Under the pieces are notes generated by a model, which made no database searches, was not told the DNA's origin, and was given only the letters and a program-made list of their open reading frames with translations. This document shows positions 9,726 through 18,945 of a stretch of DNA of 42,788 nt, in pieces (within the stretch, counting starts at the first letter, position 1; the number at the start of each line of letters is the position of its first letter). Location: NCBI GenBank assembly GCA_016931495.1, contig JAFGER010000027.1, forward strand, positions 1 to 42,788. Reading direction: 5' to 3'. The translations under genes and the position numbers were made by a program. The stretch comes from Chlorobiaceae bacterium (GTDB lineage: Bacteria; Bacteroidota; Chlorobiia; Chlorobiales; Chlorobiaceae).

Positions 9726-10724
9726 ATGGAACCCATGCTTTCTACGATCATCCCTCTGCTCAAGTCCGTCCGTTCATCGCTGATGGGCCGCAAGAACGTT
9801 GTCGCCACGGGAATCGGCTACAAAATTTCGGCAGGAAAGAAGACGGGCGACTTAAGCATCATCTGCTCCGTCGAGCGCAAAGAGCCGTCGTCGAGGCTTC
9901 TCGCCTCGGAAATGGTGCCCGCCTCCGTCGATGGCATTCCGACCGATGTGGTGGCGACCGGCCGCATCCGGGCGCTCCAGCCGCCGACGGGCAGGTTCCG
10001 GCCCGCGCCGGGCGGGGTGAGCATCGGGCATTTCGAGATCACCGCCGGCACGCTCGGCTGCCTGGTGCGCAAGAACGGTGAACTGTTCATCCTCTCGAAC
10101 AACCACGTGCTGGCCAACAGCAACGATGCGGCGATCGGCGACCCCATTCTCCAGCCGGGGCCGTATGACGGCGGCCTGAACCCCGCCGACAAGATTGCCG
10201 AGCTTGCCGAATTTGTGCCCATCACCTATTCCGGCTCGTCGAGCACCTGCCCGGTAGCCAACTCGATTGCCGATGTGTGCAACCTTTTAGCGGCAATAAC
10301 CGGAAGCGACACCCGGTTGCAGGCCATTTCGGTGCAGGCCGCCGAGAATCTGGTCGATGCCGCGCTGGCCCGTCCGGTGAATCCGGCAGATGTGCGGAAC
10401 GACATGCTCGGCATCGGCGCGATTGCCGGCACGGCTGAAGGCACACTCGGCATGGCGGTCAAAAAGAGCGGGCGCACAACCGGACTGACGACGGGCGAAA
10501 TCCAGCAGATCGATGTGACGGTCAACGTCAGTTATGGCGGCGACCGGGTCGCGCAGTTCCACGACCAGCTGCTGGCCGGAGCCATGAGCCAGGGCGGCGA
10601 CAGCGGCTCGGCGGTGCTCGACACCTCGAACAACCTTGTCGGCCTGCTCTTTGCCGGAAGCGACCAGACAACGGTCATCAACAGAATCCAGAACGTGTTC
10701 AGCATCCTCGGCGTAACGTTATGA
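9726..10724 (+). CDS. Trypsin-fold serine protease with N-terminal GIG domain, no signal peptide
   Basis: The protein is 332 aa from the ATG at 9726, which has a strong AAAGGAG 6 bp upstream; the longer open frame from 9654 has no such site. Residues 20-85 form a small domain (NVVATGIGYK ... VERK ... DGIPTDVVATGRIRAL). The protease domain follows, with a readable triad: His127 in SNNHVLAN, Asp211 in NLVDAALARP and Ser293 in GGDSGSAV. It resembles the chymotrypsin-like proteins that include plant NAL1. No signal peptide or membrane segment is seen, so it is probably cytoplasmic. Its stop overlaps the next gene by 4 bp (ATGA), so the two are likely coupled. The role may be defence-related, but that is inference. 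Confidence 0.8.
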   Translation: MEPMLSTIIPLLKSVRSSLMGRKNVVATGIGYKISAGKKTGDLSIICSVERKEPSSRLLASEMVPASVDGIPTDVVATGRIRALQPPTGRFRPAPGGVSIGHFEITAGTLGCLVRKNGELFILSNNHVLANSNDAAIGDPILQPGPYDGGLNPADKIAELAEFVPITYSGSSSTCPVANSIADVCNLLAAITGSDTRLQAISVQAAENLVDAALARPVNPADVRNDMLGIGAIAGTAEGTLGMAVKKSGRTTGLTTGEIQQIDVTVNVSYGGDRVAQFHDQLLAGAMSQGGDSGSAVLDTSNNLVGLLFAGSDQTTVINRIQNVFSILGVTL

Positions 10725-11005
10725 AGCCAGCGCGAATCGCGCTTCTGTGCCTGCTGCCGTTGATCACCAATTGCGTAAAAGGGACGGATATGAAAACGAT
10801 CAGGGAGACAAAACAGGCACACGAGGCATCGCTGCTTGCTCTGCCCGATGTGGTGTCGGTGGGAATCGGGCAGGATGAAAAAGGCGGGCCGGCCATCGTG
10901 GTCGGCCTCGCCCGCGACAACGCGGAGACAAGAGAGCGCCTGCCCGAACAGCTTGAGGGCTACAAGGTTATCGTGAAAATAACGGGCGAGATCAGGGCGC
11001 AATAA
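10721..11005 (+). CDS. Small protein repeating the protease N-terminal domain
   Basis: The residues PDVVSVGIGQDEKGG, then PAIVVGLARDN and LPEQLEGYKVIVKITGEIRAQ, follow the same pattern as residues 24-84 of the protease just upstream (NVVATGIG..., VERK, DGIPTDVVATGRIRAL). This gene is therefore a free-standing copy of that domain. Two starts are possible. The ATG at 10721 overlaps the protease stop and adds a hydrophobic N-terminus ending in a poor lipobox (LITNC). The ATG at 10790 has AAAAGGGA well placed and gives a 71-aa cytoplasmic protein. An inhibitor, chaperone or regulatory subunit of the protease is the natural guess. The SLATT-like gene follows 59 bp later. Confidence 0.75.
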   Translation: MKPARIALLCLLPLITNCVKGTDMKTIRETKQAHEASLLALPDVVSVGIGQDEKGGPAIVVGLARDNAETRERLPEQLEGYKVIVKITGEIRAQ

Positions 11006-11064
11006 GTGGTGAACCGCCACCTCGCTCCGGTGATACTTCAATCAATCAAAAGGAGTTACGACTT

Positions 11065-11586
11065 GTGAGCAACAACGATGATTCTGTTATCGCGAAGAAA
11101 CAACAGCTTCTGGAAAAATGGCTCACCGGATTGCGGATTCTCCAGAAAGGCAATTTCCTGGCATCAACGCATTATGGAAAATGCGGCAAGATGTTCGGCA
11201 TTCCCGTCGTAATCATGACCAGCATTGTCAGTTCGACGATCTTTGCAACCTTGGGAAACAACCCGAATCAAAATATTCAGATCGCGGCTGGACTTGTCAG
11301 CATCGGCGCTACCGTCTTGTCATCCCTCCAGACATTTCTGGGCTACGCCGATCGGGCAAGCTCTCACAAGGAGGCGGCCGTAGGGTACGGAGAACTCCGG
11401 ACGGAAGTTCAGGTGTTGCTGGCCTCTTCCCTGCCGGAAATCGATGACCTGGATGCACGTATCGACTCCATCAGAACCAGGTGGAGTGCTCTCGACAAGG
11501 CCTCACCAACCTTGCCCGCATGGATCATCAAGAACGTCACGAAATCCGGCGATCCCGGAAATGATCCGCACAAAGCCCGCATGTAA
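11065..11586 (+). CDS. SLATT-like two-transmembrane protein
   Basis: The protein is 173 aa from a GTG at 11065, with AAAAGGAG at 11048-11055. A cytoplasmic N-terminal helix (KWLTGLRILQKGNFLASTHYGK) is followed by two membrane segments, about 44-63 and 71-92. Then come the family-typical LQTFLGYADRASSHKEAAVGYGELRTEV and a helical tail. This pattern matches SLATT domains, which are predicted pore-forming effectors in bacterial conflict systems, usually next to nucleotide sensors such as SMODS or SLOG. No nucleotidyltransferase or SLOG gene is present here; the neighbours upstream are the protease and its domain copy. The family call is by pattern. An effector role is inferred from the family. 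Confidence 0.7.
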   Translation: MSNNDDSVIAKKQQLLEKWLTGLRILQKGNFLASTHYGKCGKMFGIPVVIMTSIVSSTIFATLGNNPNQNIQIAAGLVSIGATVLSSLQTFLGYADRASSHKEAAVGYGELRTEVQVLLASSLPEIDDLDARIDSIRTRWSALDKASPTLPAWIIKNVTKSGDPGNDPHKARM

Positions 11587-11906
11587 CAGAAACGCCAACA
11601 AACGGCGCCTTTGTGCAACCGGGCTGGCGTTGCCACGCCGGCCGGATGAGGTGAATCTCATGCCCGGGAAAGAAATTGAAGAGACTGTTAGCCGTCAACC
11701 GCTTCCTTGAGCTGTTTGTCGAGAAGCGAACCGTCATGCTGACCAGACTGCCGGCAAGCTCGCGAACCTGGACCCGCGATGCGGTTTCGACATGAAAACG
11801 CTCTTCACTCCGATGAAGTCATCGGGAACGCGATAAGGCTCTGGCGAAACGCTTGTCAGACGGAAACGTCCCGGCGGACGCTCGCCTGCCAATTCATCAT
11901 CCGTAG
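11587..11906. other. Intergenic region, convergent gene ends
   Basis: This 320-bp region lies between the end of the SLATT-like gene and the end of the DUF302 gene. I see no supported gene. A short CGCC/GGCG hairpin with a weak T-run begins just after the SLATT stop and could be a poor terminator. A minus-strand stretch near 11690-11780 could be a decayed coding fragment, but no family is recognisable. Confidence 0.4.
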
Positions 11907-12380
11907 CTATTTCGCGAAATTGATGAACTTCTGCTGCTCTTTGGCGACACTTCCGCCCATCACCTCGGCAACAACGCCGCCGAACATCTTGCCCATCAGC
12001 CCGGCGTTCATAGCGCCGACATAGGTCTTGCCGTCGGTTTTCTCATAGACGCTGATCGTGCAGGGCATCATGACCGACACGACTTTGGTGTCGTCGCCCT
12101 TCAGGATATTGAAAGCGTGAGTTGCCTGGCAGAGATTGACGAGCCTCACGGGCGGGAGGTCACCGCCGCCATGCTGTTTTATGGACTTGTCGATAGGCAT
12201 GACGTTCACAATCACCCATCCTTCGGCCAGCGCATTTTTCCTGATTGTTTCAACGGTCTCTTCAACGCCGTACGGACTCTGGTACTCCTTGAGCATCATG
12301 CCCGGCATCATCATCCACCCCGCACCTGCGGTCAGAAGAATACCGGCAACAACCCCGATCAACAGACTGCGAATGTTCAT
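11907..12380 (-). CDS. DUF302 domain membrane-anchored protein
   Basis: The protein is 157 aa. An N-terminal hydrophobic segment (about residues 5-24) serves as signal or anchor. It is followed by the DUF302 pattern: SPYGVEETVETIRKNALAEGWVIVNVMPIDKSI, then NLCQATHAFNIL and MMPCTISVYEKTDGKTYVGAMNAGLMGKMFGG. DUF302 proteins are small, often envelope-located and poorly understood; a Cys-containing MPC motif is typical. The ribosome site AAAGGAAAG precedes the ATG at 12380. It probably acts on the periplasmic side of the membrane. No operon partner is seen on this strand. Confidence 0.8.
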   Translation of the reverse strand: MNIRSLLIGVVAGILLTAGAGWMMMPGMMLKEYQSPYGVEETVETIRKNALAEGWVIVNVMPIDKSIKQHGGGDLPPVRLVNLCQATHAFNILKGDDTKVVSVMMPCTISVYEKTDGKTYVGAMNAGLMGKMFGGVVAEVMGGSVAKEQQKFINFAK

Positions 12381-12687
12381 AAGGCTTTCCTTTTGGATTA
12401 GGTTGGTTCAACGGAAACAACGGTTCGGAATGGCGGCGGCAAAGAGCTTGCCGATGCGGTGGTGATGAACAAATAGCGGAGAAACACGCTCACCGGAAGC
12501 AAGTTAACATTCTTTCACTGCATCATCAATAAAACAGCAGCGCCGCACAGGCGACTGGCGGGCCAGGCCGTGGAAAAATTCGCCGTCGGTTCTGGGCGAA
12601 AACCTTGCCTTACCTTGCCAAAAGTGTAACTTTCAAGACAATTTCCGAACCCGACCGGGGTTCTGCAACCCATTCTTTGCAATCCTG
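12381..12687. other. Divergent intergenic region before cysS
   Basis: This 307-bp region should contain the promoters of cysS (plus) and the DUF302 gene (minus). No gene is seen. A 6-bp stem-loop GAACCC/GGGTTC lies at 12647-12663, about 25 bp before cysS, with no T-run after it. There is no T-box pattern. Confidence 0.4.
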
Positions 12688-14154
12688 ATGAGCGCTTCCC
12701 TGCATATCTACAACTCGCTTACCCGCACGAAGGAACCCTTTGAACCCATCCAGCCCGGCCTGGCTACGATCTACGTCTGCGGACCGACCGTCTATGGCCA
12801 CGCGCATCTCGGCCACGCCAAGAGTTACGTGTCGTTCGACGTCGTGGTGCGCTGGCTGCGACACGTGGGCCAGCAGCAGGGCTACAAGGTTCGGTATGTG
12901 CAGAACATCACCGACGTGGGCCACCTGACCGACGACGCCGACGAGGGGGAGGACAAGATCCAGAAACAGGCGCGGCAGGAGCGCATCGAGCCGATGGAGG
13001 TTGCCCAGTTCTACACCCGCAGCTTTTACGAGGATATGGACCGGCTGGGCGTCGAACGCCCGAACATCGCGCCGACGGCAACCGGGCACATCCCGGAGCA
13101 GATCGCGCTGGTCGAGCGGCTCGTCGAAACCGGCCACGCCTACGAGTCCGGCGGCAACGTCTATTTCGATGTCAGCTCGTTCGCGGATTACGGCAAGCTG
13201 TCGGGCCGCACCGACCAGGCGGCGCTCCAGGCGGGCGGGCGCGTCGCGGAGCGAAGCGACAAGCGCAACCCCTCGGACTTCGCGCTCTGGAAAAAGGCCG
13301 AACCGGGCCACATCATGAAGTGGCAATCGCCGTGGGGCGAGGGCTATCCCGGCTGGCACCTCGAATGCTCCGCAATGGCGATGAAGTACCTCGGCGACAC
13401 CATCGACATCCACGGCGGCGGCATGGAGAACAAGTTTCCGCACCACGACTGCGAGATCGCCCAGTCCGAAGCGGCCACCGGCAAGCCCTTCGTGCGCTAC
13501 TGGATGCACAACAACATGGTGACGGTGGACGGCGTCAAGATGGGCAAATCGCTCAAGAACTTCGTGAACCTCAAAGAGCTGTTCGGGACGTTTGATCCGC
13601 TGGTGATCCGCTTCTTCATTCTGCAATCGCACTACCGCTCCCCGCTCGACTTCTCCGAAGCGGCTATCAGGGCCTCGCAGTCCGGATTCGAGAAGTTGCA
13701 GGAAGCGTACCGGCGATTGATGGAAAGTGGACAGGGTTCGGGGTCGCTCGATGTGGCCGCGTTCGAAGCGAAAATCACCGACGCGCTGAATGATGACTTC
13801 AACACGCCGGTCGCCATCTCGGTGATCTTCGAGTTCGTCAAGGCGCTGAACAGCGCGCTCGACAAGGGCGGACTTGACGCCAAATCGAAAACCGGTGCTC
13901 TGGCGCTTTTCGACACCTACGCCGGAGCGGTGCTCGGCATCCTGAAAAACCGCGACGAACTGCTTGCCGGCGAGAGCGGCGAAAGCGCCCGGACGCTCGA
14001 CGACGTCATGCAGGTGCTGCTTGAACTCCGCAGGGAGGCGAGGGCGAACAAGGATTTCGGCACCAGCGACAGAATCCGCGACCTGCTCATGGAGCGCGGC
14101 ATCGAAGTCAAGGACACGAAAGAGGGCGCAACCTGGTCAAGGAAAAAAGCCTGA
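12688..14154 (+). CDS. cysS: Cysteinyl-tRNA synthetase
   Basis: This class I synthetase charges tRNA-Cys with cysteine in the cytoplasm. The protein is 488 aa, the normal size. The HIGH-type signature HLGH is at residues 40-43, right after the zinc ligand Cys31 in [11 protein letters not shown]. Other likely zinc ligands are the Cys in WHLECSAMA and the His/Glu in [12 protein letters not shown]. The KMSKS loop reads KMGKSLKNF. The C-terminal helical domain ([19 protein letters not shown], then [13 protein letters not shown]) is complete. The gene ends in a good intrinsic terminator that also serves the opposing gene. Confidence 0.97.
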   Translation: MSASLHIYNSLTRTKEPFEPIQPGLATIYVCGPTVYGHAHLGHAKSYVSFDVVVRWLRHVGQQQGYKVRYVQNITDVGHLTDDADEGEDKIQKQARQERIEPMEVAQFYTRSFYEDMDRLGVERPNIAPTATGHIPEQIALVERLVETGHAYESGGNVYFDVSSFADYGKLSGRTDQAALQAGGRVAERSDKRNPSDFALWKKAEPGHIMKWQSPWGEGYPGWHLECSAMAMKYLGDTIDIHGGGMENKFPHHDCEIAQSEAATGKPFVRYWMHNNMVTVDGVKMGKSLKNFVNLKELFGTFDPLVIRFFILQSHYRSPLDFSEAAIRASQSGFEKLQEAYRRLMESGQGSGSLDVAAFEAKITDALNDDFNTPVAISVIFEFVKALNSALDKGGLDAKSKTGALALFDTYAGAVLGILKNRDELLAGESGESARTLDDVMQVLLELRREARANKDFGTSDRIRDLLMERGIEVKDTKEGATWSRKKA

Positions 14155-14158
14155 ACGC

Positions 14159-14193
14159 AAAAAAGCCGGAGCGACAAACCTCCGGCTTTTTTT
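14159..14193. terminator. Bidirectional intrinsic terminator
   Basis: A perfect GCCGGAG/CTCCGGC stem with an 8-nt loop is flanked by six A on the left and seven T on the right. It can therefore end transcription of cysS (plus) and of the convergent guanylyltransferase gene (minus). Confidence 0.85.
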
Positions 14194-14223
14194 CTCCTCT
14201 TTTTCCAGCGAATTGCCTCACCC

Positions 14224-15354
14224 TTACAGAAACCCTTCCAGCCCCGGTTCCCGCCGCAACACCTCGACAGCCTTTGACACATCCACCGACTGCCCTTTCC
14301 GGCAGATCAGCAGCGCGTCGGGCGTATCGACCACGATGATGTCATCCACGCCGATGGTCACCACCGCCTTGCCATGCGGTTTCCTGACGAAGACCTGGTT
14401 CGAGTCGATCATGATCACTTCACGGCCATCCATGTCCCGCCCTTCGAGACCCAGCCCGACCTTGATGACCTCATCCCAGCAGCCAAGGTCGGTCCATCCG
14501 AAATCACCGGCGAGCATAAAGACCTTTTCAGCCTTTTCCATGATGCCGTAAGCAATCGAAACCGGGTGAATCCAGCTGTAAACATCCTCGATCACCGACT
14601 CCTGACGCTCCGTGCCGATAAAGGTGTGCACGTTCTGCATGTCTTCGTAGAGGTCGGGCAGCGAGCGCTGGAATTCCCGGTTGATATCATCGACGTGCCA
14701 GATGAACACCCCGCTGTTCCACCAGAAATCCCGGCTTTGCAGAAACTGCTCGGCGGTGGCGATGTCGGGCTTTTCGGCGAAGGTTTTCACCCGGAACAAG
14801 GCAATGTCGTCGTCATCGGGATCGTTGTTCTCATCGTCGATCAGCAGCGACGCCTCGACCTGAATGTAGCCATAGCGCGTTTCGGGCCGGTCGGGATGGA
14901 TGCCGACGGTGATCAGCCCCTGCTTTTCACGCGCGAGGCAAACGCCTTTTTCAACCGTACGCAAAAAGCGCTCCTCATCGTGCACGAGGTGGTCAGCCGG
15001 CAGCACGACAGTGACGGCATCGGGGTCGCGCTTGCGGATGAAGGTGGTCGCCAGGGCAATGCAGGTTGCCGTGTCCCTGACGGCGGGTTCGATGATGATG
15101 TTGCCGGTATCGAAATCGGGGAGTGAGTCGAGAATCAGCCGCCAGTGCTGTTTGGTGGTAATGATGAGGATGTTCTCCATCCTGACGGTGCGCGCAATTC
15201 GCTCGACTGTCTTGCGGATCATGGTTCCGCCGTCGAAAAAGTGCAGAAACTGTTTGGGATGGCGCTTGCGTGAAAGCGGCCAAAGCTTGCTGCCTATGCC
15301 TCCAGCCATGATCACCGCATAGACATGGCTGCTGAAATTCCCGGTGTTGACCAT
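14224..15354 (-). CDS. manC: Mannose-1-phosphate guanylyltransferase
   Basis: This nucleotidyltransferase makes GDP-mannose from mannose-1-phosphate and GTP for polysaccharide, LPS or glycan synthesis. The protein is 376 aa, the short form without the phosphomannose isomerase domain. The signature AGGIGSKLWPLSRKRHPKQF is at residues 17-36; Lys replaces the usual Arg in the GSR position. Further motifs are IIEPAVRDTATCIALA, VVLPADHLV, TFAEKPD, FWWNSGVFIW and GDFGWTDLGCWDE. All are typical of the family. It stands alone, convergent with cysS. The nucleotide specificity follows from the family and was not tested. Confidence 0.88.
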   Translation of the reverse strand: MVNTGNFSSHVYAVIMAGGIGSKLWPLSRKRHPKQFLHFFDGGTMIRKTVERIARTVRMENILIITTKQHWRLILDSLPDFDTGNIIIEPAVRDTATCIALATTFIRKRDPDAVTVVLPADHLVHDEERFLRTVEKGVCLAREKQGLITVGIHPDRPETRYGYIQVEASLLIDDENNDPDDDDIALFRVKTFAEKPDIATAEQFLQSRDFWWNSGVFIWHVDDINREFQRSLPDLYEDMQNVHTFIGTERQESVIEDVYSWIHPVSIAYGIMEKAEKVFMLAGDFGWTDLGCWDEVIKVGLGLEGRDMDGREVIMIDSNQVFVRKPHGKAVVTIGVDDIIVVDTPDALLICRKGQSVDVSKAVEVLRREPGLEGFL

Positions 15355-15619
15355 ACTGTTCTTGCTCTACCTTCAGGCCCAAGGCATCATCATCCCGTCA
15401 ACTTCCGGGACAGGTGCTTCACCGATGCCGTTGAGACCGTGCAAATGTCTTTAATTTTGTAATGTACGACAAATTTAAGCACCGCTCTCCAATTTTCCCG
15501 TACCCCTCCGGCTGCAGGGGTACTCATCCCATCACAATTCCGCGTCTCGCCCTTGCCATTTCCGGCAAAATCGCTTTCTTTCTGGAAGAACATTTTTCAT
15601 CGCACCAGAACGATCCGTC

Positions 15620-16273
15620 ATGCAGAACAACCTGCGTCTTTTGGAAGCGCTTTGCCGTGAACACAACATCCCCGCTGCCGATAACGCCCTGAACCTCCTG
15701 GTGCGCTACACGAAGCTGCTTGAGGAGTGGAACCATAAAGTCAACCTCATCAGCCGCAAGGAGGATGCGCCGGTGATCGTGAAGCATGTGTTTCACTCAC
15801 TGCTCATCAGCCGCATCCACGAGTTCATGCCCGGCGAAAAGGTGCTCGACCTTGGCACCGGCGGCGGACTGCCCGGCATTCCGCTGGCCATTCTTTTCCC
15901 GGAGACCTCGTTCCTCCTGGTCGATTCGACCGGCAAGAAGATCGCCGCCTGCAAGGCGATGATCAGGGAGCTCGGGCTGAAAAACGTGATGGCGTTGCAT
16001 TCGCGGGTCGAAGAGCTGAGGGGGGTGATATTCGATACGGTGCTCAGCAGGCAGGTCGCGCCGCTTGAAGAGCTGTGCGGCTACTGCTCGAAACTGCTGA
16101 AGCGCGATGGAGCCCTGATCTGCCTGAAGGGAGGGAATCTTGAGGGGGAGATTGCGGCGGCCATTGAGGCGCGTGAAAAACATTTCGGATTTCCGGCATC
16201 GGTCGATCAGTTGCCCATCGACGAGATCGATCCGCTCTTCTCCGAAAAGCAGATAGTCATCGCCCGCTGGTGA
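15620..16273 (+). CDS. rsmG: 16S rRNA m7G527 methyltransferase RsmG (GidB)
   Basis: RsmG methylates N7 of G527 in 16S rRNA using S-adenosylmethionine. The protein is 217 aa, the normal length. [13 protein letters not shown] is at residues 37-49, KHVFHSLL at 55-62, and the SAM-binding motif [16 protein letters not shown] at 75-90. [11 protein letters not shown] and a closing KQIVIARW also fit. The gene is convergent with the alpha operon: its stop lies 65 bp from the rplQ stop. No strong ribosome site precedes the ATG at 15620. Loss of this enzyme is known to give low-level streptomycin resistance. Confidence 0.95.
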   Translation: MQNNLRLLEALCREHNIPAADNALNLLVRYTKLLEEWNHKVNLISRKEDAPVIVKHVFHSLLISRIHEFMPGEKVLDLGTGGGLPGIPLAILFPETSFLLVDSTGKKIAACKAMIRELGLKNVMALHSRVEELRGVIFDTVLSRQVAPLEELCGYCSKLLKRDGALICLKGGNLEGEIAAAIEAREKHFGFPASVDQLPIDEIDPLFSEKQIVIARW

Positions 16274-16338
16274 TCCTGAAGATCTTGCGAACGATGACTA
16301 CCTTGTTTCCTTGCTGGCTGCCGTAGCCGGACGGGCTA

Positions 16339-16803
16339 TTATTCTGCGGACTCGCCGCCCTCTTTTTCAGCCTCGGCCTTTTTGGAGCCTTTGACGCGCC
16401 GGGAGCGATCCTGCCTGGCTGCAACCGGTGCCGCTGCCGGAGCCTCGGCGTAATCGACCAGCTCGATGACGGCCATCTTGGCGGCATCGCCAAAACGGGG
16501 AGCGAGCTTGATGATTCGGGTGTAGCCGCCGTTACGCGAGCCAATACGGCCTACGATCTCCTCGAACAGCTCCTGAACGGCCTCCTTGCTGCGAAGGGCG
16601 CTGAAAATTTCACGCTGTGCATGGTTCGTGCCCTTGCGTGCCTTGGTGATGATTTTTTCGACAACCTTGCGGGTTTCCTTGGCTTTCGCTTCGGTGGTCT
16701 CGATACGCTTGTGGATCAGCAACTGCGTCGAAAGGTTCGACAGGGTAGCTTTTCTATGGGCGGTCGTTCTCCCGAGTTTCCTTGCTGGCTTTACTTTACG
16801 CAT
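16339..16803 (-). CDS. rplQ: 50S ribosomal protein L17
   Basis: A 154-aa large-subunit protein and the last gene of the alpha operon, 47 bp after rpoA. The core is [23 protein letters not shown], then [22 protein letters not shown] and [26 protein letters not shown]. The C-terminal tail is long and low in complexity ([11 protein letters not shown], then basic and Glu-rich), which is longer than in E. coli. No clear terminator follows before the convergent rsmG. Confidence 0.97.
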   Translation of the reverse strand: MRKVKPARKLGRTTAHRKATLSNLSTQLLIHKRIETTEAKAKETRKVVEKIITKARKGTNHAQREIFSALRSKEAVQELFEEIVGRIGSRNGGYTRIIKLAPRFGDAAKMAVIELVDYAEAPAAAPVAARQDRSRRVKGSKKAEAEKEGGESAE

Positions 16804-16850
16804 GTCTTGTTTCCGCTCTCATTGATTTCAATTGTACAAATGGCCTGTCT

Positions 16851-17837
16851 TCACCCTTTCATCTGGTAACGGGTGATATCCATCCCGAACCTGAGTCCCT
16901 CCTTCTCAAGGGCCTCTTTAAGCTCTGTCAGCGACTTCTTGCCGAAGTTCTTGTAGTTCAGCAGCTCATCCTCGCGTCTGGAAACCAGATCGGCAAGCGT
17001 GTCGATCTCGGCAAGCCTCAGGCAGTTGTGCGAACGCACCGAAAGGTCGAGGTCCTCAATCTTGGTCTGGAGTTTCTTGCGCATGTTCTCAAACTCCTCG
17101 TCAAGCTGCTTGTACTCCTCTTCGGCGTACTCCTCTTCGGTCGGCGAGAAGTTGGCGAAGAAGGTGACATGATCGTTGATGATCCTGCCGGCAAGGCTGA
17201 TGGCGTCGTCGGGAGTGATCGAACCGTCGGTTTCGACATCGAGAATCATCTTCTCGTAGTCGGTTCTCTGGCCGACGCGGGTGTTCTCGACGGTCAGCCT
17301 GACGTTCCGGATCGGGGTGTAGATCGAGTCGATGGCGATGAAGCCGATCGGCATGCCGTCGCTGCGGTTCTCCTCGGCAGGCACATAGCCACGTCCGCGA
17401 CCGATGTAGATGTCGATGGTTACCGTTGCTTCGGAATTGATCGTCGCGATATGCAAATCCTTGTTGAGCACCTCGAATTCACCTTCATGGGCGATGATGT
17501 CGCCGGCAAGGAACTCTTTGGGGCCGGCAAGGGTCAGGGTGGTTTTACAGCTGCGTTTGCAGTTCGACCTGAAACGCACTTTTTTCAGATTGAGCACAAT
17601 CTCGGGCACATCCTCACGAACACCGTCGATCGTTGAAAACTCGTGAAACACGCCGTCGATCTTGATCCCGGTGATTGCAGTACCGGGAAGAGAGGCAAGC
17701 AGAACCCTTCTCATGGCATTGCCCAGCGTAACTCCGTATCCCCTCTCCAGCGGCTGGGCTATGAAGCGCCCGAAGCTGCCGGTGTGAGTCGCTTCGTCCA
17801 CATCGATCTTTGCAGGCATCTGCATCTGATATATCAT
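16851..17837 (-). CDS. rpoA: RNA polymerase subunit alpha
   Basis: RpoA (328 aa) dimerises to nucleate RNA polymerase assembly, and its C-terminal domain contacts UP elements and activators. The N-terminal domain has [32 protein letters not shown], the dimer and beta-contact region. A linker rich in Glu (about 230-250) leads to the alpha-CTD with [20 protein letters not shown] and [15 protein letters not shown]. It lies 29 bp after rpsD. Length and motifs are normal. Confidence 0.98.
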   Translation of the reverse strand: MIYQMQMPAKIDVDEATHTGSFGRFIAQPLERGYGVTLGNAMRRVLLASLPGTAITGIKIDGVFHEFSTIDGVREDVPEIVLNLKKVRFRSNCKRSCKTTLTLAGPKEFLAGDIIAHEGEFEVLNKDLHIATINSEATVTIDIYIGRGRGYVPAEENRSDGMPIGFIAIDSIYTPIRNVRLTVENTRVGQRTDYEKMILDVETDGSITPDDAISLAGRIINDHVTFFANFSPTEEEYAEEEYKQLDEEFENMRKKLQTKIEDLDLSVRSHNCLRLAEIDTLADLVSRREDELLNYKNFGKKSLTELKEALEKEGLRFGMDITRYQMKG

Positions 17838-17866
17838 AGTCTTGCTTCCTTATGAATTCAAAAAGA

Positions 17867-18478
17867 TCACTTGGAGTACAACTCAACGACAAGCTGTTCG
17901 TTATAGGGCTCCTGCACGCCTTCGCGCTCCGGAATGGCGAGGAACACTGCCTTGCGGTTCGCTTTGTCAACCTGGATCCATGCCGGAATGCGCGATTCGG
18001 CTGCCTTGTTGAGCGAATCGGCAACGGCATCGAGATTGCGGCTCTTCTGGCGGAACTCGATCAAGTCGCCGGGAGAAACCAGATAGGAAGGAATGTTGAC
18101 CTTCTTGCCGTTGACGAGCATGTGGCCGTGCGTCACAAGCTGTCTTGCGCCGGCACGTGACGGTGAGAATCCGCAGCGATAAACCACGTTGTCGAAACGG
18201 CGTTCGAGCAACTTCACCAGGTTGTCACCGGTAACGCCACGCTGGGCAACCGCTTTCTTGTAGTAAATCCTGAACTGCTTTTCAAGAATGCCGTAAAGAT
18301 ATTTCATCTTCTGCTTCTCTCTCAACTGCAGCGCATATTCCGAAACCTTGCCCCTGCGGGACTGGCCGTGCTCGCCGGGAGCATAGGGACGTCTTTCGAG
18401 ATATTTTTCAGCCTTGGGAGAAAGAGCTATTCCCAACCTGCGAGAAACCTTGGTAATTGAGCCTCTGAATCGTGCCAT
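17867..18478 (-). CDS. rpsD: 30S ribosomal protein S4
   Basis: This 203-aa primary 16S rRNA-binding protein starts assembly of the 30S body. It begins [16 protein letters not shown] and lacks the N-terminal zinc Cys cluster found in some S4 proteins. The S4 RNA-binding domain is at about 90-155 ([41 protein letters not shown]). In E. coli S4 represses the alpha operon; whether it does so here cannot be seen. It lies 36 bp after rpsK. Confidence 0.98.
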   Translation of the reverse strand: MARFRGSITKVSRRLGIALSPKAEKYLERRPYAPGEHGQSRRGKVSEYALQLREKQKMKYLYGILEKQFRIYYKKAVAQRGVTGDNLVKLLERRFDNVVYRCGFSPSRAGARQLVTHGHMLVNGKKVNIPSYLVSPGDLIEFRQKSRNLDAVADSLNKAAESRIPAWIQVDKANRKAVFLAIPEREGVQEPYNEQLVVELYSK

Positions 18479-18514
18479 AGCAATTGCTTCATTGATAATT
18501 CTTGATAATAACCA

Positions 18515-18898
18515 TCAGACCCTTCTGCGCTTGGGAGGCCTGCAACCGTTGTGCGGAAGCGGCGTAATGTCGCGGATGGAGCGCACCTCCAGACCAACAC
18601 CCTGAAGCGCCCTGATGGCCGCATCACGTCCGGCACCGGGGCCTTTGATAAACACGTCAACATGACGCATGCCGAGATCGTAGGCCTCTTTGGCTGCCGC
18701 CTCGGATGTAACCTGCGATGCGTAAGGGGTATTCTTCTTGGAGCCCCTGAAGCCGTTCTTGCCGGCGCTCGACCAGGAAACCGTATTGCCGAGCGTATCG
18801 GTGATGGTCACCATGACGTTGTTGAACGATGCCTTGATATGGACGGTACCTTCCGGGGTAACCTTGACTTTCTTTTTTTTCCTGCTCGCTGTTGCCAT
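18515..18898 (-). CDS. rpsK: 30S ribosomal protein S11
   Basis: A 127-aa platform protein of the 30S subunit, near the mRNA exit. [22 protein letters not shown] is followed by [14 protein letters not shown], then [14 protein letters not shown] and the ending [15 protein letters not shown]. All are standard. The basic N-terminus ([12 protein letters not shown]) is typical. It is cotranscribed with rpsM, 47 bp upstream. Confidence 0.98.
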   Translation of the reverse strand: MATASRKKKKVKVTPEGTVHIKASFNNVMVTITDTLGNTVSWSSAGKNGFRGSKKNTPYASQVTSEAAAKEAYDLGMRHVDVFIKGPGAGRDAAIRALQGVGLEVRSIRDITPLPHNGCRPPKRRRV

Positions 18899-18945
18899 GA
18901 GTCTGTCGGTGTTTTATCTCTCTTGTTGCTTGATTGCTCCGCTCG

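Noticed and set aside
12610-13632. A minus-strand frame opposite the start of cysS
   Set aside because: CysS signatures are unambiguous on the plus strand.
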